From Clostridia bacterium (lineage in GTDB: Bacteria > Bacillota > Clostridia > Christensenellales > Borkfalkiaceae), in contig JAGHIT010000096.1 of NCBI GenBank assembly GCA_017887095.1, positions 1-32,258 on the forward strand: a stretch of 32,258 nucleotides of DNA. Reading direction: 5' to 3'. The notes below the pieces were generated by a model. It was not told the origin of the DNA, did no database searches, and saw nothing but the letters and a program-made list of their open reading frames with translations. The position numbers and the translations under genes are program-made. Below, piece after piece: positions 1 through 6,517 of this stretch; the first letter of the stretch is position 1; each line of letters starts with the position of its first letter.

Positions 1-282
1 GCGCCCGCGGGCGAGCCGTGCGAGGAGGAGTTTGCGCTGTTAAAGGCGCTCGCCGACTTCCCCGATACCGTGCGCGAGGCGGCGGAGAAGTACGAGCCCT
101 CCTTCATCGCGCGCTATGCGGTGGACTGCGCAAAGTTGTTCAACAAGTTCTACTTTGACTGCAAGATCATGCAGACGGAGCCTGCCGTGCGCGAATTCCG
201 CCTTGCGCTCACGCGGGCGACGCTTACCACGCTCACCAATGCGCTCATGCTGCTCGGCATCGGCGTCCCGGAGAAAATGTAA
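1..282 (+). CDS. argS: Arginyl-tRNA synthetase, C-terminal end (partial)
   Basis: Only the last 93 codons are in the window; the frame is open from base 1. The visible part is the alpha-helical anticodon-binding (DALR) domain of class I arginyl-tRNA synthetase, which charges tRNA-Arg in the cytoplasm. Recognisable pieces are YEPSFIARYAVDCAKLFNKF, the family's helix that contacts the tRNA, and the terminal LLGIGVPEKM, which closely matches the usual ArgS C-terminus ending in 'PEKM' or 'PERM'. The TAA stop at 280-282 overlaps the ATG of the next gene by one base, so the two are translationally coupled. The assignment rests on the C-terminal domain alone; the catalytic HIGH and KMSK regions lie upstream of the window. 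Confidence 0.9.
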   Translation, partial: APAGEPCEEEFALLKALADFPDTVREAAEKYEPSFIARYAVDCAKLFNKFYFDCKIMQTEPAVREFRLALTRATLTTLTNALMLLGIGVPEKM

Positions 283-932
283 TGCTCAAGGCCGTTTTAT
301 TTGATCTGGACGGCACCCTTTTGGACACCGTCCCCGATATTCAGAAATGCGTCAACGACATGCTCGTTTCGCGCGGCTATCCGACCATCGACTACGCGCA
401 GACCTGCGCCTATATCGGCGACGGCGCCATCAAACTCATCGAACGCGCCCTGCCTGCAGGCGCCGGAGACGTAGAGGAATGCTATCGGCAGTTCCGCACG
501 GCGTTTGCCACAAGCAGCAACGCCCTGACCCGCCTCTTTCCGGACGAACTTGAAACGCTTTCCGCCTTCAAGGCGCGCGGGCTCAAGCTCGGCATCGTCA
601 CCAACAAGCCGCAGGACGCGACCGAGCGCATTGTCGCCCAGTTCTTCCCCGAAGGCCTCTTTGACTTCGTGGGCGGGGATTCTGGAATGTTTCCCTGCAA
701 ACCCGATCCCTCGCTCGCACGGTACGCGGCGCTCTCCATGCGGGTAAGCCCCGCCGACTGTGCCTTTGTCGGCGACGGCGAGACGGATGCGCGTGTCGCG
801 CAGAATGCGGGGATGCAGGGCGTTTCCGTCCTGTGGGGGTACCGCACGCGCGAACAGTTGGAGGCGGCGGGTGCGAAGGTGTTTGTCAAGGATTTCCCGG
901 AGCTCCAAAAATTTCTTGAAAAAATTTTCTAA
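282..932 (+). CDS. HAD-family phosphatase, phosphoglycolate phosphatase-like
   Basis: The 216-residue protein is a HAD-superfamily hydrolase of the Gph/PGMB type, expected to remove phosphate from small cytoplasmic phosphometabolites. Motif I is FDLDGT with nucleophile Asp8 and acid/base Asp10. Motif II is the Thr107 of GIVTNKP, motif III is Lys140 in the KPDP context, and motif IV is GDGETD at 164-169. The region between about residues 16 and 85 is the helical C1 cap. Length and motif spacing match phosphoglycolate phosphatases, but this fold covers many substrates (pyrophosphatase PpaX and beta-phosphoglucomutase are alternatives), so no gene symbol is given. The start overlaps the argS stop (TAATG) and has no separate promoter, so it is probably read with argS. 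Confidence 0.85.
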   Translation: MLKAVLFDLDGTLLDTVPDIQKCVNDMLVSRGYPTIDYAQTCAYIGDGAIKLIERALPAGAGDVEECYRQFRTAFATSSNALTRLFPDELETLSAFKARGLKLGIVTNKPQDATERIVAQFFPEGLFDFVGGDSGMFPCKPDPSLARYAALSMRVSPADCAFVGDGETDARVAQNAGMQGVSVLWGYRTREQLEAAGAKVFVKDFPELQKFLEKIF

Positions 933-937
933 AAACT

Positions 938-967
938 ATTGATATTCAATCTCATTTATGATATAAT
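938..967 (+). promoter_or_regulatory. Sigma-A promoter for rubrerythrin with palindrome over the -35
   Basis: The -35 box TTGATA (939-944) and the -10 box TATAAT (962-967) are 17 bp apart. The inverted repeat ATTGA-TAT-TCAAT (938-950) covers the -35 box and is a plausible operator, for example for a peroxide- or redox-responsive repressor. The identity of the regulator is inference. Confidence 0.75.
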
Positions 968-1000
968 ACAGCCAAGATCAAAAAAGGAGATGTAAGATTT

Positions 1001-1528
1001 ATGAAGAGATGTACTGTTTGCGGCGAGATCGTCGCCGATGATGTGATGGAATGCCCTGTCTGCCACGCAAAGACGTTTGCGCCCGTTGCGGACAAGCCCA
1101 CCTATGCCTGCGAGCACCACGTCGGTGACGGCGTCGTCGAGGACAAGGAAGTCATGGAGGGTCTGCGCGCACACTTCACGGGCGAGTGCACCGAGGTCGG
1201 TATGTACCTTGCAATGGCGCGTGTCGCTGAGCGCGAGGGCTATCCCGAGGTCGCAGAGGCTTACAAGCGCTATGCTTACGAGGAAGCGGAGCACGCAGCA
1301 AAGTTTGCGGAACTTCTGGGCGAAGTCGTGACCGACTCCACCAAAAAGAACCTCGAGATGCGCGCAGCGGCTGAAGCGGGCGCATGCGAGGGCAAGCTCG
1401 CGATCGCAAAGCGTGCGAAGGAGCTCGGCTATGACGCGATCCACGATACCGTCCACGAGATGGCGAAGGACGAGGCTCGTCACGGTGCAGGTTTTGCGGG
1501 CCTTCTCAAGAGATATTTCAATAACTAA
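1001..1528 (+). CDS. Rubrerythrin with N-terminal rubredoxin domain (reverse rubrerythrin type)
   Basis: The 175-residue protein has a rubredoxin-like Fe(Cys)4 knuckle first (Cys4, Cys7, Cys18, Cys21) and then a ferritin-like four-helix domain. Candidate di-iron ligands are Glu62 ([10 protein letters not shown]), Glu95xxHis98 (YEEAEH) and Glu148xxHis151 (DEARH), with further Glu residues between about 115 and 120. Classical rubrerythrin carries rubredoxin at the C-terminus. This order is that of the reverse rubrerythrins of Clostridium, which reduce hydrogen peroxide (and oxygen) with electrons passed from NAD(P)H through rubredoxin. It is a single-gene unit with a strong promoter and a strong terminator, consistent with stress-inducible high expression. 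The ribosome binding site AAAGGAGATG lies about 8 nt before the ATG. A probable physiological partner is the rubredoxin encoded at 11050-11211. Confidence 0.93.
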   Translation: MKRCTVCGEIVADDVMECPVCHAKTFAPVADKPTYACEHHVGDGVVEDKEVMEGLRAHFTGECTEVGMYLAMARVAEREGYPEVAEAYKRYAYEEAEHAAKFAELLGEVVTDSTKKNLEMRAAAEAGACEGKLAIAKRAKELGYDAIHDTVHEMAKDEARHGAGFAGLLKRYFNN

Positions 1529-1545
1529 GGGGAGTTCATCCCTGC

Positions 1546-1578
1546 AAAGAGCGCCCGGGCATCGCCCGGGCGCTCTTT
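1546..1578 (+). terminator. Intrinsic terminator after rubrerythrin
   Basis: A perfect 15-bp stem (1546-1560 with 1564-1578) has a 3-nt loop ATC. It ends in TTT and is followed by GCGTCTTTT, so the U-tract is split but present. Confidence 0.88.
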
Positions 1579-1609
1579 GCGTCTTTTCGGCTGGCGCAAA
1601 GTTTGGTCA

Positions 1610-1638
1610 TTGACAGCGCAATTTTCCCATGCTATAAT
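1610..1638 (+). promoter_or_regulatory. Consensus sigma-A promoter
   Basis: Perfect TTGACA (1610-1615) and TATAAT (1633-1638) with a 17-bp spacer predict a transcript start near 1645. This rules out the in-frame start at 1603 for the next gene and supports ATG 1669. Confidence 0.88.
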
Positions 1639-1668
1639 GAGTATGACAAAGCGATTGATGAGGCGACA

Positions 1669-2214
1669 ATGAATCGAAAATATTATCAGTTCGGAAATCC
1701 TTTCAAGGTGCGCTTCGGGGAGCATCGCTGTCTCCGATGCGGACAGAAGCTGACGACCCTCACCGACAGAAGGATCGTGGATCCGCATAGCGAGGAGGCG
1801 AAATACTTCGATTTTTCTGCCGGGAGCGACGGCGGGGAGATGGTCGGCGCGTGTGAGTTTTTCCACAAGGTATTTTTTTGCCCGCGGTGTGCCGAGCGCA
1901 CGGAATTTGTCACGCAGTTGAGCTTGGAAAAACTGATGCGAGCGCTGCGACGCATCGAAAAGCGCCTGCACAGACAGGGGCAGGCGGTACATTTGCAGCT
2001 TCTCTTTCGCGATCGGGAGGGCGGGGAAACTTCCTATTGTCCGCTCGGGGAGGCAGACGGCGTTGATGTCGTGTTTACGTTTGGCGGTCAATCGAGCAGA
2101 TGCGCCGTGCCCGTCATGCGCAAAAATTGTTGGGAGCGACCCTATTATGTAAAAGTTGACCGGCGGGCGCTGCTGTCTGCCCTCTCGCTCGCGGCGGCGC
2201 TCGACGGTCGGTGA
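1669..2214 (+). CDS. Uncharacterised protein with paired CxxC motifs
   Basis: I do not recognise this 181-residue protein. It contains two CxxC pairs, Cys21/Cys24 (HRCLRCGQK) and Cys71/Cys74 (FFCPRCAER), spaced as in a treble-clef or zinc-ribbon fold, so it probably binds one zinc ion. The middle is basic and likely helical (LEKLMRALRRIEKRLHRQ). The C-terminal half looks like beta strands. There is no signal peptide or membrane segment, so it is cytoplasmic. The start at 1669 is chosen because the consensus promoter ends at 1638, downstream of the alternative start at 1603, and because a weak Shine-Dalgarno (GATGAGG) precedes 1669. It is a monocistronic gene between two terminators. A role in nucleic-acid or protein binding is possible but not shown. 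Confidence 0.75.
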   Translation: MNRKYYQFGNPFKVRFGEHRCLRCGQKLTTLTDRRIVDPHSEEAKYFDFSAGSDGGEMVGACEFFHKVFFCPRCAERTEFVTQLSLEKLMRALRRIEKRLHRQGQAVHLQLLFRDREGGETSYCPLGEADGVDVVFTFGGQSSRCAVPVMRKNCWERPYYVKVDRRALLSALSLAAALDGR

Positions 2215-2232
2215 CGGAGAGAAACGATGATG

Positions 2233-2257
2233 GCGGCGCGTCCTCAGGACGCGCCGC
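2233..2257 (+). other. GC-rich hairpin without U-tract
   Basis: An 11-bp perfect stem (2233-2243 with 2247-2257) has a TCA loop, 18 nt after the stop of the CxxC-protein gene. It lacks a following T-run, so it may protect the 3' end or act together with the terminator at 2280-2309. Confidence 0.5.
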
Positions 2258-2279
2258 GCGGCATATCATGTGATCATAG

Positions 2280-2309
2280 AAAAACGGAGCGCAACAGCGC
2301 TCCGTTTTT
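2280..2309. terminator. Bidirectional terminator between convergent genes
   Basis: A 13-bp stem (2280-2292 with 2297-2309) has an AACA loop, five A residues on the left and five T residues on the right. It therefore works on both strands and serves the genes ending at 2214 (+) and 2314 (-). Confidence 0.9.
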
Positions 2310-2313
2310 CCAA

Positions 2314-3687
2314 TCAGTTGTTTTTAGGCTTGCAGATGATGCGGTAGGGGATCCACAGCACGATGAGTGCTGCTGCAGCAATCGCCGCGTATATTGCCGA
2401 AGAGAAGAATGTCGTACCGGCAATCATGGCGAAGATGTTCAGGATGTCTGCAGGCAGGGTGTTCGTAAGCATGCCGGGAAGCACATTCAGCGCAAGATTG
2501 GGCAACAGCATCAAAAAGAGGAACAGGAACCACCCGAAGATAACCGGCGCCTTGATCTTGACGTAGCAATTCTTCATGAATGTCTTACATATGATCTTGA
2601 GGAGCAGATAAACCCAACTCAGCAGTGAAATGGCAAGCAGAATACCGATGCCGAGAAAGCTGAATGTCAGGATGGTTTCGGTCATTGCCGAATCCTCTCC
2701 GTAAACCATATCCATGAGGAATTGCTTGGTCTCTGCGCGCAGTTCTTCATCTGAAACAGAGTCTGTGGGATTGCTGTCCGCCGCAGCACAGACATAATTT
2801 TTTGCCGCAGCAGCATCCGGAATCACGGTCGGTTCTTCGGACGGGGCGGTTTGTTCGGAGTCAGAAGGCGTGTCCCCGGGCGAACCCTGTGAATCGGCAT
2901 TTTCCCGTAAAGAGTTCAAACTGTTCAGAAGAAAAGCGTTGATTGCATCATTCGGATCGATGTTGCCGTTTTCGTCGGCATAGTCGGAAATGGCAGACGA
3001 GACTGATTCACGGATAGCGGTCTCAATTTCTTCCGTCAGTTCCAGATCGGAGAACTGTTCCGGATCGTTTTCTTTCAGCTGTGCGATCACGTCCTCAGCT
3101 ATGGCAACGGATTCATCGCAGACAGCGTCGATCGTGGAGCCGTTTTCAAAAACGCTATCAACAAGTCTGCTCGCCTGCTGATCGATGTATTCATCGGTAA
3201 CACCGGCGTTGCTCAGGATCGAGTTGATTTCCTCGTCCGTCTTATCTTCACCGGAAGAAGCGAAAAATTCCCTGAGCTGGTTGTTGACCTGAGATTTGAC
3301 CGTCTCTTTGGTATTGTTGCGCGTCATTGCCTTAGCAATGGCGTTGATGTCTCCCGAAAGCTGTTCCAGTACGGAATCTACGTTCTTGTCTGCGATCTTT
3401 TCTATCATGGGATAAGTATCCCATTGAATGACCGCCGCCGCAAGATCGGCAGAGTTGATGGAAAGCTCCAGCGTGACTTCAACTTCATCCTTCCCAAGCG
3501 TCTCGCGAATATCAAGGTCTTCCGCACTGTCTCCCAGAGCTTTTTGCAGCGTTTCAGTCGGGATCTTCGCTTTCAGTTCCAGTTCCCAAACGGGAGAGAT
3601 GAAGTACATAACGATCGCCGCCGCGCAAATTAATGCAAAGAGAACATTGAAGATGAGCGTTGGGACTCTGCGTTTACTCTCATTCAT
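2314..3687 (-). CDS. Membrane protein with large acidic extracytoplasmic domain, unknown function
   Basis: The 457-residue protein is not recognised. It has an N-terminal membrane anchor (about residues 12-30, IFNVLFALICAAAIVMYFIS). A long acidic, mostly helical region of about 300 residues follows, rich in Asp, Glu, Ser and Asn, with a Ser/Pro/Glu-rich linker (SPGDTPSDSEQTAPSEEPT). Three hydrophobic segments lie near the C-terminus (the ILTFSFLGIGILLAISLLSWVYLL stretch, FGWFLFLFLMLLPNLALNVL, and FFSSAIYAAIAAAALIVLWI). The layout suggests a domain displayed outside the cytoplasm between membrane anchors. GTG at 3699 is in frame, but ATG 3687 has GTGAGGG about 5 nt upstream and is preferred. 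Base composition is more AT-rich than its neighbours, which could mean recent acquisition or relaxed constraint. It is monocistronic. Confidence 0.75.
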   Translation of the reverse strand: MNESKRRVPTLIFNVLFALICAAAIVMYFISPVWELELKAKIPTETLQKALGDSAEDLDIRETLGKDEVEVTLELSINSADLAAAVIQWDTYPMIEKIADKNVDSVLEQLSGDINAIAKAMTRNNTKETVKSQVNNQLREFFASSGEDKTDEEINSILSNAGVTDEYIDQQASRLVDSVFENGSTIDAVCDESVAIAEDVIAQLKENDPEQFSDLELTEEIETAIRESVSSAISDYADENGNIDPNDAINAFLLNSLNSLRENADSQGSPGDTPSDSEQTAPSEEPTVIPDAAAAKNYVCAAADSNPTDSVSDEELRAETKQFLMDMVYGEDSAMTETILTFSFLGIGILLAISLLSWVYLLLKIICKTFMKNCYVKIKAPVIFGWFLFLFLMLLPNLALNVLPGMLTNTLPADILNIFAMIAGTTFFSSAIYAAIAAAALIVLWIPYRIICKPKNN

Positions 3688-3716
3688 AATTACCCTCACA
3701 TGTTCATTTTTATTCT

Positions 3717-3744
3717 ATTATACACGCCATTTGAATTTTGTCAA
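3717..3744 (-). promoter_or_regulatory. Sigma-A promoter for the minus-strand membrane protein gene
   Basis: Read on the minus strand, TTGACA (3739-3744) and TATAAT (3717-3722) are 16 bp apart, about 30 bp before the chosen start. Confidence 0.8.
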
Positions 3745-3835
3745 TCAAAAGGACAAGTTCGGATCAGAATTGCTCTTACACGGCGGCAACAAGAAAAATA
3801 AATTGTATTTTTTTTCTTTTTTCGGAAAAATCCGG

Positions 3836-3863
3836 TTGACATTTTATTGTTTTTCTGTATAAT
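3836..3863 (+). promoter_or_regulatory. Sigma-A promoter of the DUF3793-flavodoxin operon
   Basis: TTGACA (3836-3841) and TATAAT (3858-3863) have a 16-bp spacer, so transcription should start near 3870, just before the first palindrome. Confidence 0.85.
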
Positions 3864-3872
3864 ATGTTATAG

Positions 3873-3925
3873 GTTCGCATATGCGAACTAAAATTAATTC
3901 CAAATGTTCGCATATGCGAACATTT
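3873..3925 (+). promoter_or_regulatory. Twin palindromic operators GTTCGCATATGCGAAC
   Basis: The 16-bp perfect palindrome GTTCGCATATGCGAAC occurs twice, at 3873-3888 and 3906-3921. The second copy is extended to a perfect 24-bp palindrome at 3902-3925. The centres are 33 bp apart, about three helical turns, so two protein dimers would sit on the same face of the DNA. Both copies lie at or just after the predicted transcript start and before the ATG, the classic place for a repressor. The two copies could instead pair as RNA hairpins in the leader. The cognate regulator is not in the window and I cannot name it. Confidence 0.85.
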
Positions 3926-3937
3926 AAAAGGGACATC

Positions 3938-4477
3938 ATGGACGAAGCAGAATATGTAATCGGAAAGCACTGCGGCGTGACATTTGCGGGGATCAAACCT
4001 GCCAGTCTTGTCTCATTGCACAGGGAGGGAAAAGATGTAATGCGATTTCTTGCACATAAATTTCGCCGCCGCGGATTTTCCTTTGTCGTCATGCGTGAAA
4101 GAAGGGAAAGGATCGCGGTGTATGTCTACCATGGGGAACAGCTGAGAGGGGTGCTCTTTTCGAAGGAAGTGCGTGAATTTCTTTTCTCATTGGGGTATCG
4201 CTATGGGAGCGCAGAAGAAGCGGTGTCGCAGTTGCGGGCGCGCATGCAGGGAGATGTCTTTCCGCATGAAGTGGGAGTATTTTTGGGATATCCTCTGGCA
4301 GATGTACGGGGATTTATGGCAGATCCGCATGGCGGGAGATTGTGCGGCTGCTGGAAGGCTTACGGAGACGAAACGAGGGCTGCAAAAACGTTTGAGCGCT
4401 ATCGACGCTGTTCGTCATCCATATGTCGCATGATGCAAAGCGGAAAATCGCTCGCGCAGATCTTTGGCGTGGGCTGA
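3938..4477 (+). CDS. DUF3793 family protein
   Basis: The 179-residue cytoplasmic protein carries the hallmarks I associate with DUF3793. These are the FPHEVGVFLGYPLADVRGF segment (about 108-126) followed by CGCWKAYGD (136-144) with Cys136 and Cys138. The biochemical role of this family is not established. Members are known mainly from anaerobic Bacillota and Fusobacteria and are often near iron or flavodoxin genes. Here it is the first gene of a two-gene unit with a flavodoxin, 22 nt upstream of it. The in-frame ATG at 3881 is rejected because it lies inside the first operator palindrome. ATG 3938 has AAAAGGGA about 4 nt upstream. The context suggests a part in iron-limitation or redox response, which is inference. 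Confidence 0.83.
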   Translation: MDEAEYVIGKHCGVTFAGIKPASLVSLHREGKDVMRFLAHKFRRRGFSFVVMRERRERIAVYVYHGEQLRGVLFSKEVREFLFSLGYRYGSAEEAVSQLRARMQGDVFPHEVGVFLGYPLADVRGFMADPHGGRLCGCWKAYGDETRAAKTFERYRRCSSSICRMMQSGKSLAQIFGVG

Positions 4478-4499
4478 AATCAAATATCGGAGGGATGTT

Positions 4500-4919
4500 A
4501 TGAAAGTTTCTGTTGTATATTGGTCCGGTACGGGGAATACGGAGGCCATGGCGGCGGCGGTTGCCGAAGGCGCAAAAGGTATGGGCGCGCAGGTCGATAT
4601 TTATCCTGTGAGCGCAGCGAGCGCGGACGTGCTTCGGAGCGATGTATTGTTTTTCGGTTGTCCGGCGATGGGATCGGAGGAGTTGGAGGAAAACGAGTTT
4701 GAACCTTTCTTCTCCGGCATTGAAAGCGGACTTTCGGGCAAAAAGGTCGGTTTGTTCGGGTCTTATGACTGGGGAGACGGCGAGTGGATGCGCATATGGC
4801 AGGCTCGCGTTACTGCGGCCGGCGGTGAGATGATCGCCGACGGGCTGATCTGCAACAATACGCCTGATGACGCGGCGCTTGAACAGTGCCGTGCATTGGG
4901 GGAACGGGCGGCAGAATAG
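4500..4919 (+). CDS. Short-chain flavodoxin
   Basis: The 139-residue protein is a complete short-chain flavodoxin, a soluble one-electron carrier with FMN that replaces ferredoxin when iron is scarce. The phosphate-binding loop is WSGTGNTE (8-15) after the first beta strand MKVSVVY. The region FFGCPAMGSEELEE (about 52-65) provides the first isoalloxazine-contact loop, and FGSYDWGDGEWM (about 86-97) the second, with its aromatic Tyr and Trp. The ORF opens upstream at 4464, but ATG 4500 follows TCGGAGGGATGTT (a Shine-Dalgarno GGAGGG) and gives the normal flavodoxin N-terminus. It ends at a strong terminator. Co-transcription with DUF3793 under the twin palindromes implies shared control. Confidence 0.93.
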   Translation: MKVSVVYWSGTGNTEAMAAAVAEGAKGMGAQVDIYPVSAASADVLRSDVLFFGCPAMGSEELEENEFEPFFSGIESGLSGKKVGLFGSYDWGDGEWMRIWQARVTAAGGEMIADGLICNNTPDDAALEQCRALGERAAE

Positions 4920-4930
4920 GCGCAGATAGG

Positions 4931-4972
4931 TGCGCCCCGCAGCATCTTTCCGATGCTGCGGGGCGCATTTTT
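4931..4972 (+). terminator. Intrinsic terminator after flavodoxin
   Basis: A perfect 16-bp stem (4931-4946 with 4952-4967), loop TTTCC, is followed by TTTTT. Confidence 0.93.
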
Positions 4973-4982
4973 CGTTCGGCGC

Positions 4983-5011
4983 TTGCAAGATCGACAAAGA
5001 TCTGTTATAAT
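4983..5011 (+). promoter_or_regulatory. Sigma-A promoter of the sigma/anti-sigma operon
   Basis: TTGCAA (4983-4988) and TATAAT (5006-5011) have a 17-bp spacer. The transcript would carry a leader of about 75 nt before ATG 5093. I do not see an ECF-type -35/-10 pair that would indicate autoregulation. Confidence 0.78.
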
Positions 5012-5092
5012 ATCTGATACAGACAAGTTTTCGCTGATGCGGGAGTTGTCAGGAGCGAAGCATTCTTACGGAACTGACGGGCGAAAGATAAA

Positions 5093-5593
5093 ATGGATGC
5101 GAAAAAGTTTAATCGACAACTCAAAAAAATGGCGACCGATAAACGTGCGCTCGAGAGTATCTACGAGGAGTACTATCTTCCGATGAAAGCGCATGTCCGG
5201 CGGCGGTTCGGTTCGCTCGTCAGCGACGAGGACATTGCGCAGGATGTTTTTTTGAAGCTGCTCTCCTGCGGCGATCAGCCCTATATCGAGTACCCCGCTT
5301 CGTGGTTGTATAAGCTGGCGGACAACCGTGCCAAGGATGTCCTGCGGGCCTCGCATCCTGAAGCGGAGCTGTCTGACCGGCTCGCCGCGCCTTTCGATCT
5401 GGACAAAACTATCGTCAATGCGGAGATGCGCCGTGCGCTTCAAACGCTGGAGGAGGATGCGCGATACATTTTATATCTCTACTATTGGGAGGGGTATTCT
5501 CTCAAGGAGATCGCGGAGGAAACGGGCATCGGGTATGCCAATGTGCGCGCAAAGGTCAGCAGGGCATATCAGAAACTCAAAAAAATTTTGTAA
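5093..5593 (+). CDS. ECF-type RNA polymerase sigma factor
   Basis: The 166-residue protein has the two-domain layout of extracytoplasmic-function (group 4) sigma factors. Region 2 spans about residues 22-92 and includes SDEDIAQDVFLKLL and the DNA-melting segment PASWLYKLADNRAKDVLR. Region 4 spans about residues 110-165 and ends in a helix-turn-helix (YSLKEIAEETGIGYANVRAKVSRAYQKLKKIL). It should direct RNA polymerase to a stress or envelope regulon. The next gene, 77 bp downstream on the same strand, encodes a single-pass membrane protein with a short cytoplasmic N-terminus, as expected for its anti-sigma partner. The start is the first ATG after a GGGCGAAAGATAAA leader, a weak ribosome binding site. 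Confidence 0.9.
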   Translation: MDAKKFNRQLKKMATDKRALESIYEEYYLPMKAHVRRRFGSLVSDEDIAQDVFLKLLSCGDQPYIEYPASWLYKLADNRAKDVLRASHPEAELSDRLAAPFDLDKTIVNAEMRRALQTLEEDARYILYLYYWEGYSLKEIAEETGIGYANVRAKVSRAYQKLKKIL

Positions 5594-5670
5594 CAGTTTG
5601 CCTGTATGCTGCGTCTATATGAATGAGATCGAAAAAGTAGGGTCCGGAAGGGTATCGGAAGAGTAGTGGT

Positions 5671-6375
5671 ATGGGAATTCGGAAGAAATTAAAAAAATCG
5701 GCGCATGCGGATATCAGTGCGATGCAGACGGAGGGCGACCGTGCGTTTTTGCGGCAGCTTGAGGGAAATATGCAGCTCACCGCGGCGCGCAACAAACGGC
5801 GCCGCCTGCGTATTCTTGCCTCGGTCGGCTCGCTTGCCGCCATTTGCCTGATCACGGTTGCGGCGGTCCTGCCGCAATGGATCGGGACGGGCGGCGATCG
5901 GGAGGATCTGCTTTCGGTCCCGATGGACGACGGGGCGGATGCGCCTGCCGCGCCGGGGGAAGCGGGAGACGCCTTGACGGATGCTTGGCAGGAGGCGATC
6001 GGCTTCCCGCTCGTGCTGGACGGCTGGAGTTATGCGGTGGAGGAGCAAAAAAAGGGGCTCACAGACGGCTATTATGCTTTTTCCCTGATGCGCGTTACGT
6101 CGGATGGTTCCGTTACGGTGCGTATGGATGTTCCGTTTGGCGGATACTCGTACGATTCGTTTGAGCTTGACAGTGCCGTGACCGTAACGAGGGGCGACTT
6201 TACGCTCAAGTATGAGGAGACGCGCTCGCCCTCGGTTGCGGGAGAGGAACTCCGGGCACGCGGGGTCGTAGAACGAGGGGGCGAGCCGTGCATCTATGTG
6301 ACCGGATTCGACGGCTTCAATGTCCGCTTTGACGAGACGATGTTTGCCTTGCTCGGCGTTCCGGAAGAGGAATGA
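5671..6375 (+). CDS. Probable anti-sigma factor, single-pass membrane protein
   Basis: The 234-residue protein has a basic cytoplasmic N-terminus (about 1-45), one membrane helix (about 46-68, RILASVGSLAAICLITVAAVL), an acidic Pro/Ala/Asp-rich linker (about 76-100) and an extracytoplasmic beta-rich domain of about 130 residues. That topology, and its position directly after an ECF sigma gene, indicate a membrane anti-sigma factor. The cytoplasmic part would hold the sigma factor and the outer part would sense a signal. I see no zinc-binding HxxxCxxC (ZAS) motif, so it is not the ZAS class. The N-terminal segment is short for a complete sigma-binding domain, so other roles in the same pathway remain possible. 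ATG 5671 is preceded by GGAAGAG. Confidence 0.68.
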   Translation: MGIRKKLKKSAHADISAMQTEGDRAFLRQLEGNMQLTAARNKRRRLRILASVGSLAAICLITVAAVLPQWIGTGGDREDLLSVPMDDGADAPAAPGEAGDALTDAWQEAIGFPLVLDGWSYAVEEQKKGLTDGYYAFSLMRVTSDGSVTVRMDVPFGGYSYDSFELDSAVTVTRGDFTLKYEETRSPSVAGEELRARGVVERGGEPCIYVTGFDGFNVRFDETMFALLGVPEEE

Positions 6376-6400
6376 ACGTTGCAAAAATATTTGGGTGATG

Positions 6401-6430
6401 AAAAAGGGGGCTTTGAAGCCCTCTTTTTTT
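6401..6430 (+). terminator. Intrinsic terminator after the anti-sigma gene
   Basis: Bases AAAAAGGGGGCT (6401-6412) pair with AGCCCTCTTTTT (6417-6428) around a TTGA loop, with one G-U pair. The stem runs into a run of eight T residues. Confidence 0.85.
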
Positions 6431-6436
6431 TGCGTC

Positions 6437-6465
6437 TTGACAAACGGCGCTCCCTGTCTTATAAT
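6437..6465 (+). promoter_or_regulatory. Consensus sigma-A promoter
   Basis: Perfect TTGACA (6437-6442) and TATAAT (6460-6465) with a 17-bp spacer, directly after the terminator at 6401-6430. Confidence 0.87.
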
Positions 6466-6517
6466 AGACTAGAAAAGTGGCGCGGGCAGGGCTTGTCCTG
6501 CCTCAAAGGAGAGGGGG

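Noticed and set aside
2227-2628. 133-codon plus-strand frame after the CxxC gene
   Set aside because: It runs through a bidirectional terminator and antisense to the membrane-protein gene, and its composition is not protein-like.
3873-3925. Reading the twin palindromes as LexA (SOS) boxes
   Set aside because: The half-sites are in inverse order relative to the Gram-positive LexA box, and the controlled genes are not SOS-type.
3881-3937. Upstream start for the DUF3793 gene
   Set aside because: It begins inside the first operator palindrome about 10 nt from the transcript start and has no ribosome binding site.
5619-5666. 15-codon frame between the sigma and anti-sigma genes
   Set aside because: It is very short and has no ribosome binding site or recognisable sequence. 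A leader peptide cannot be supported.
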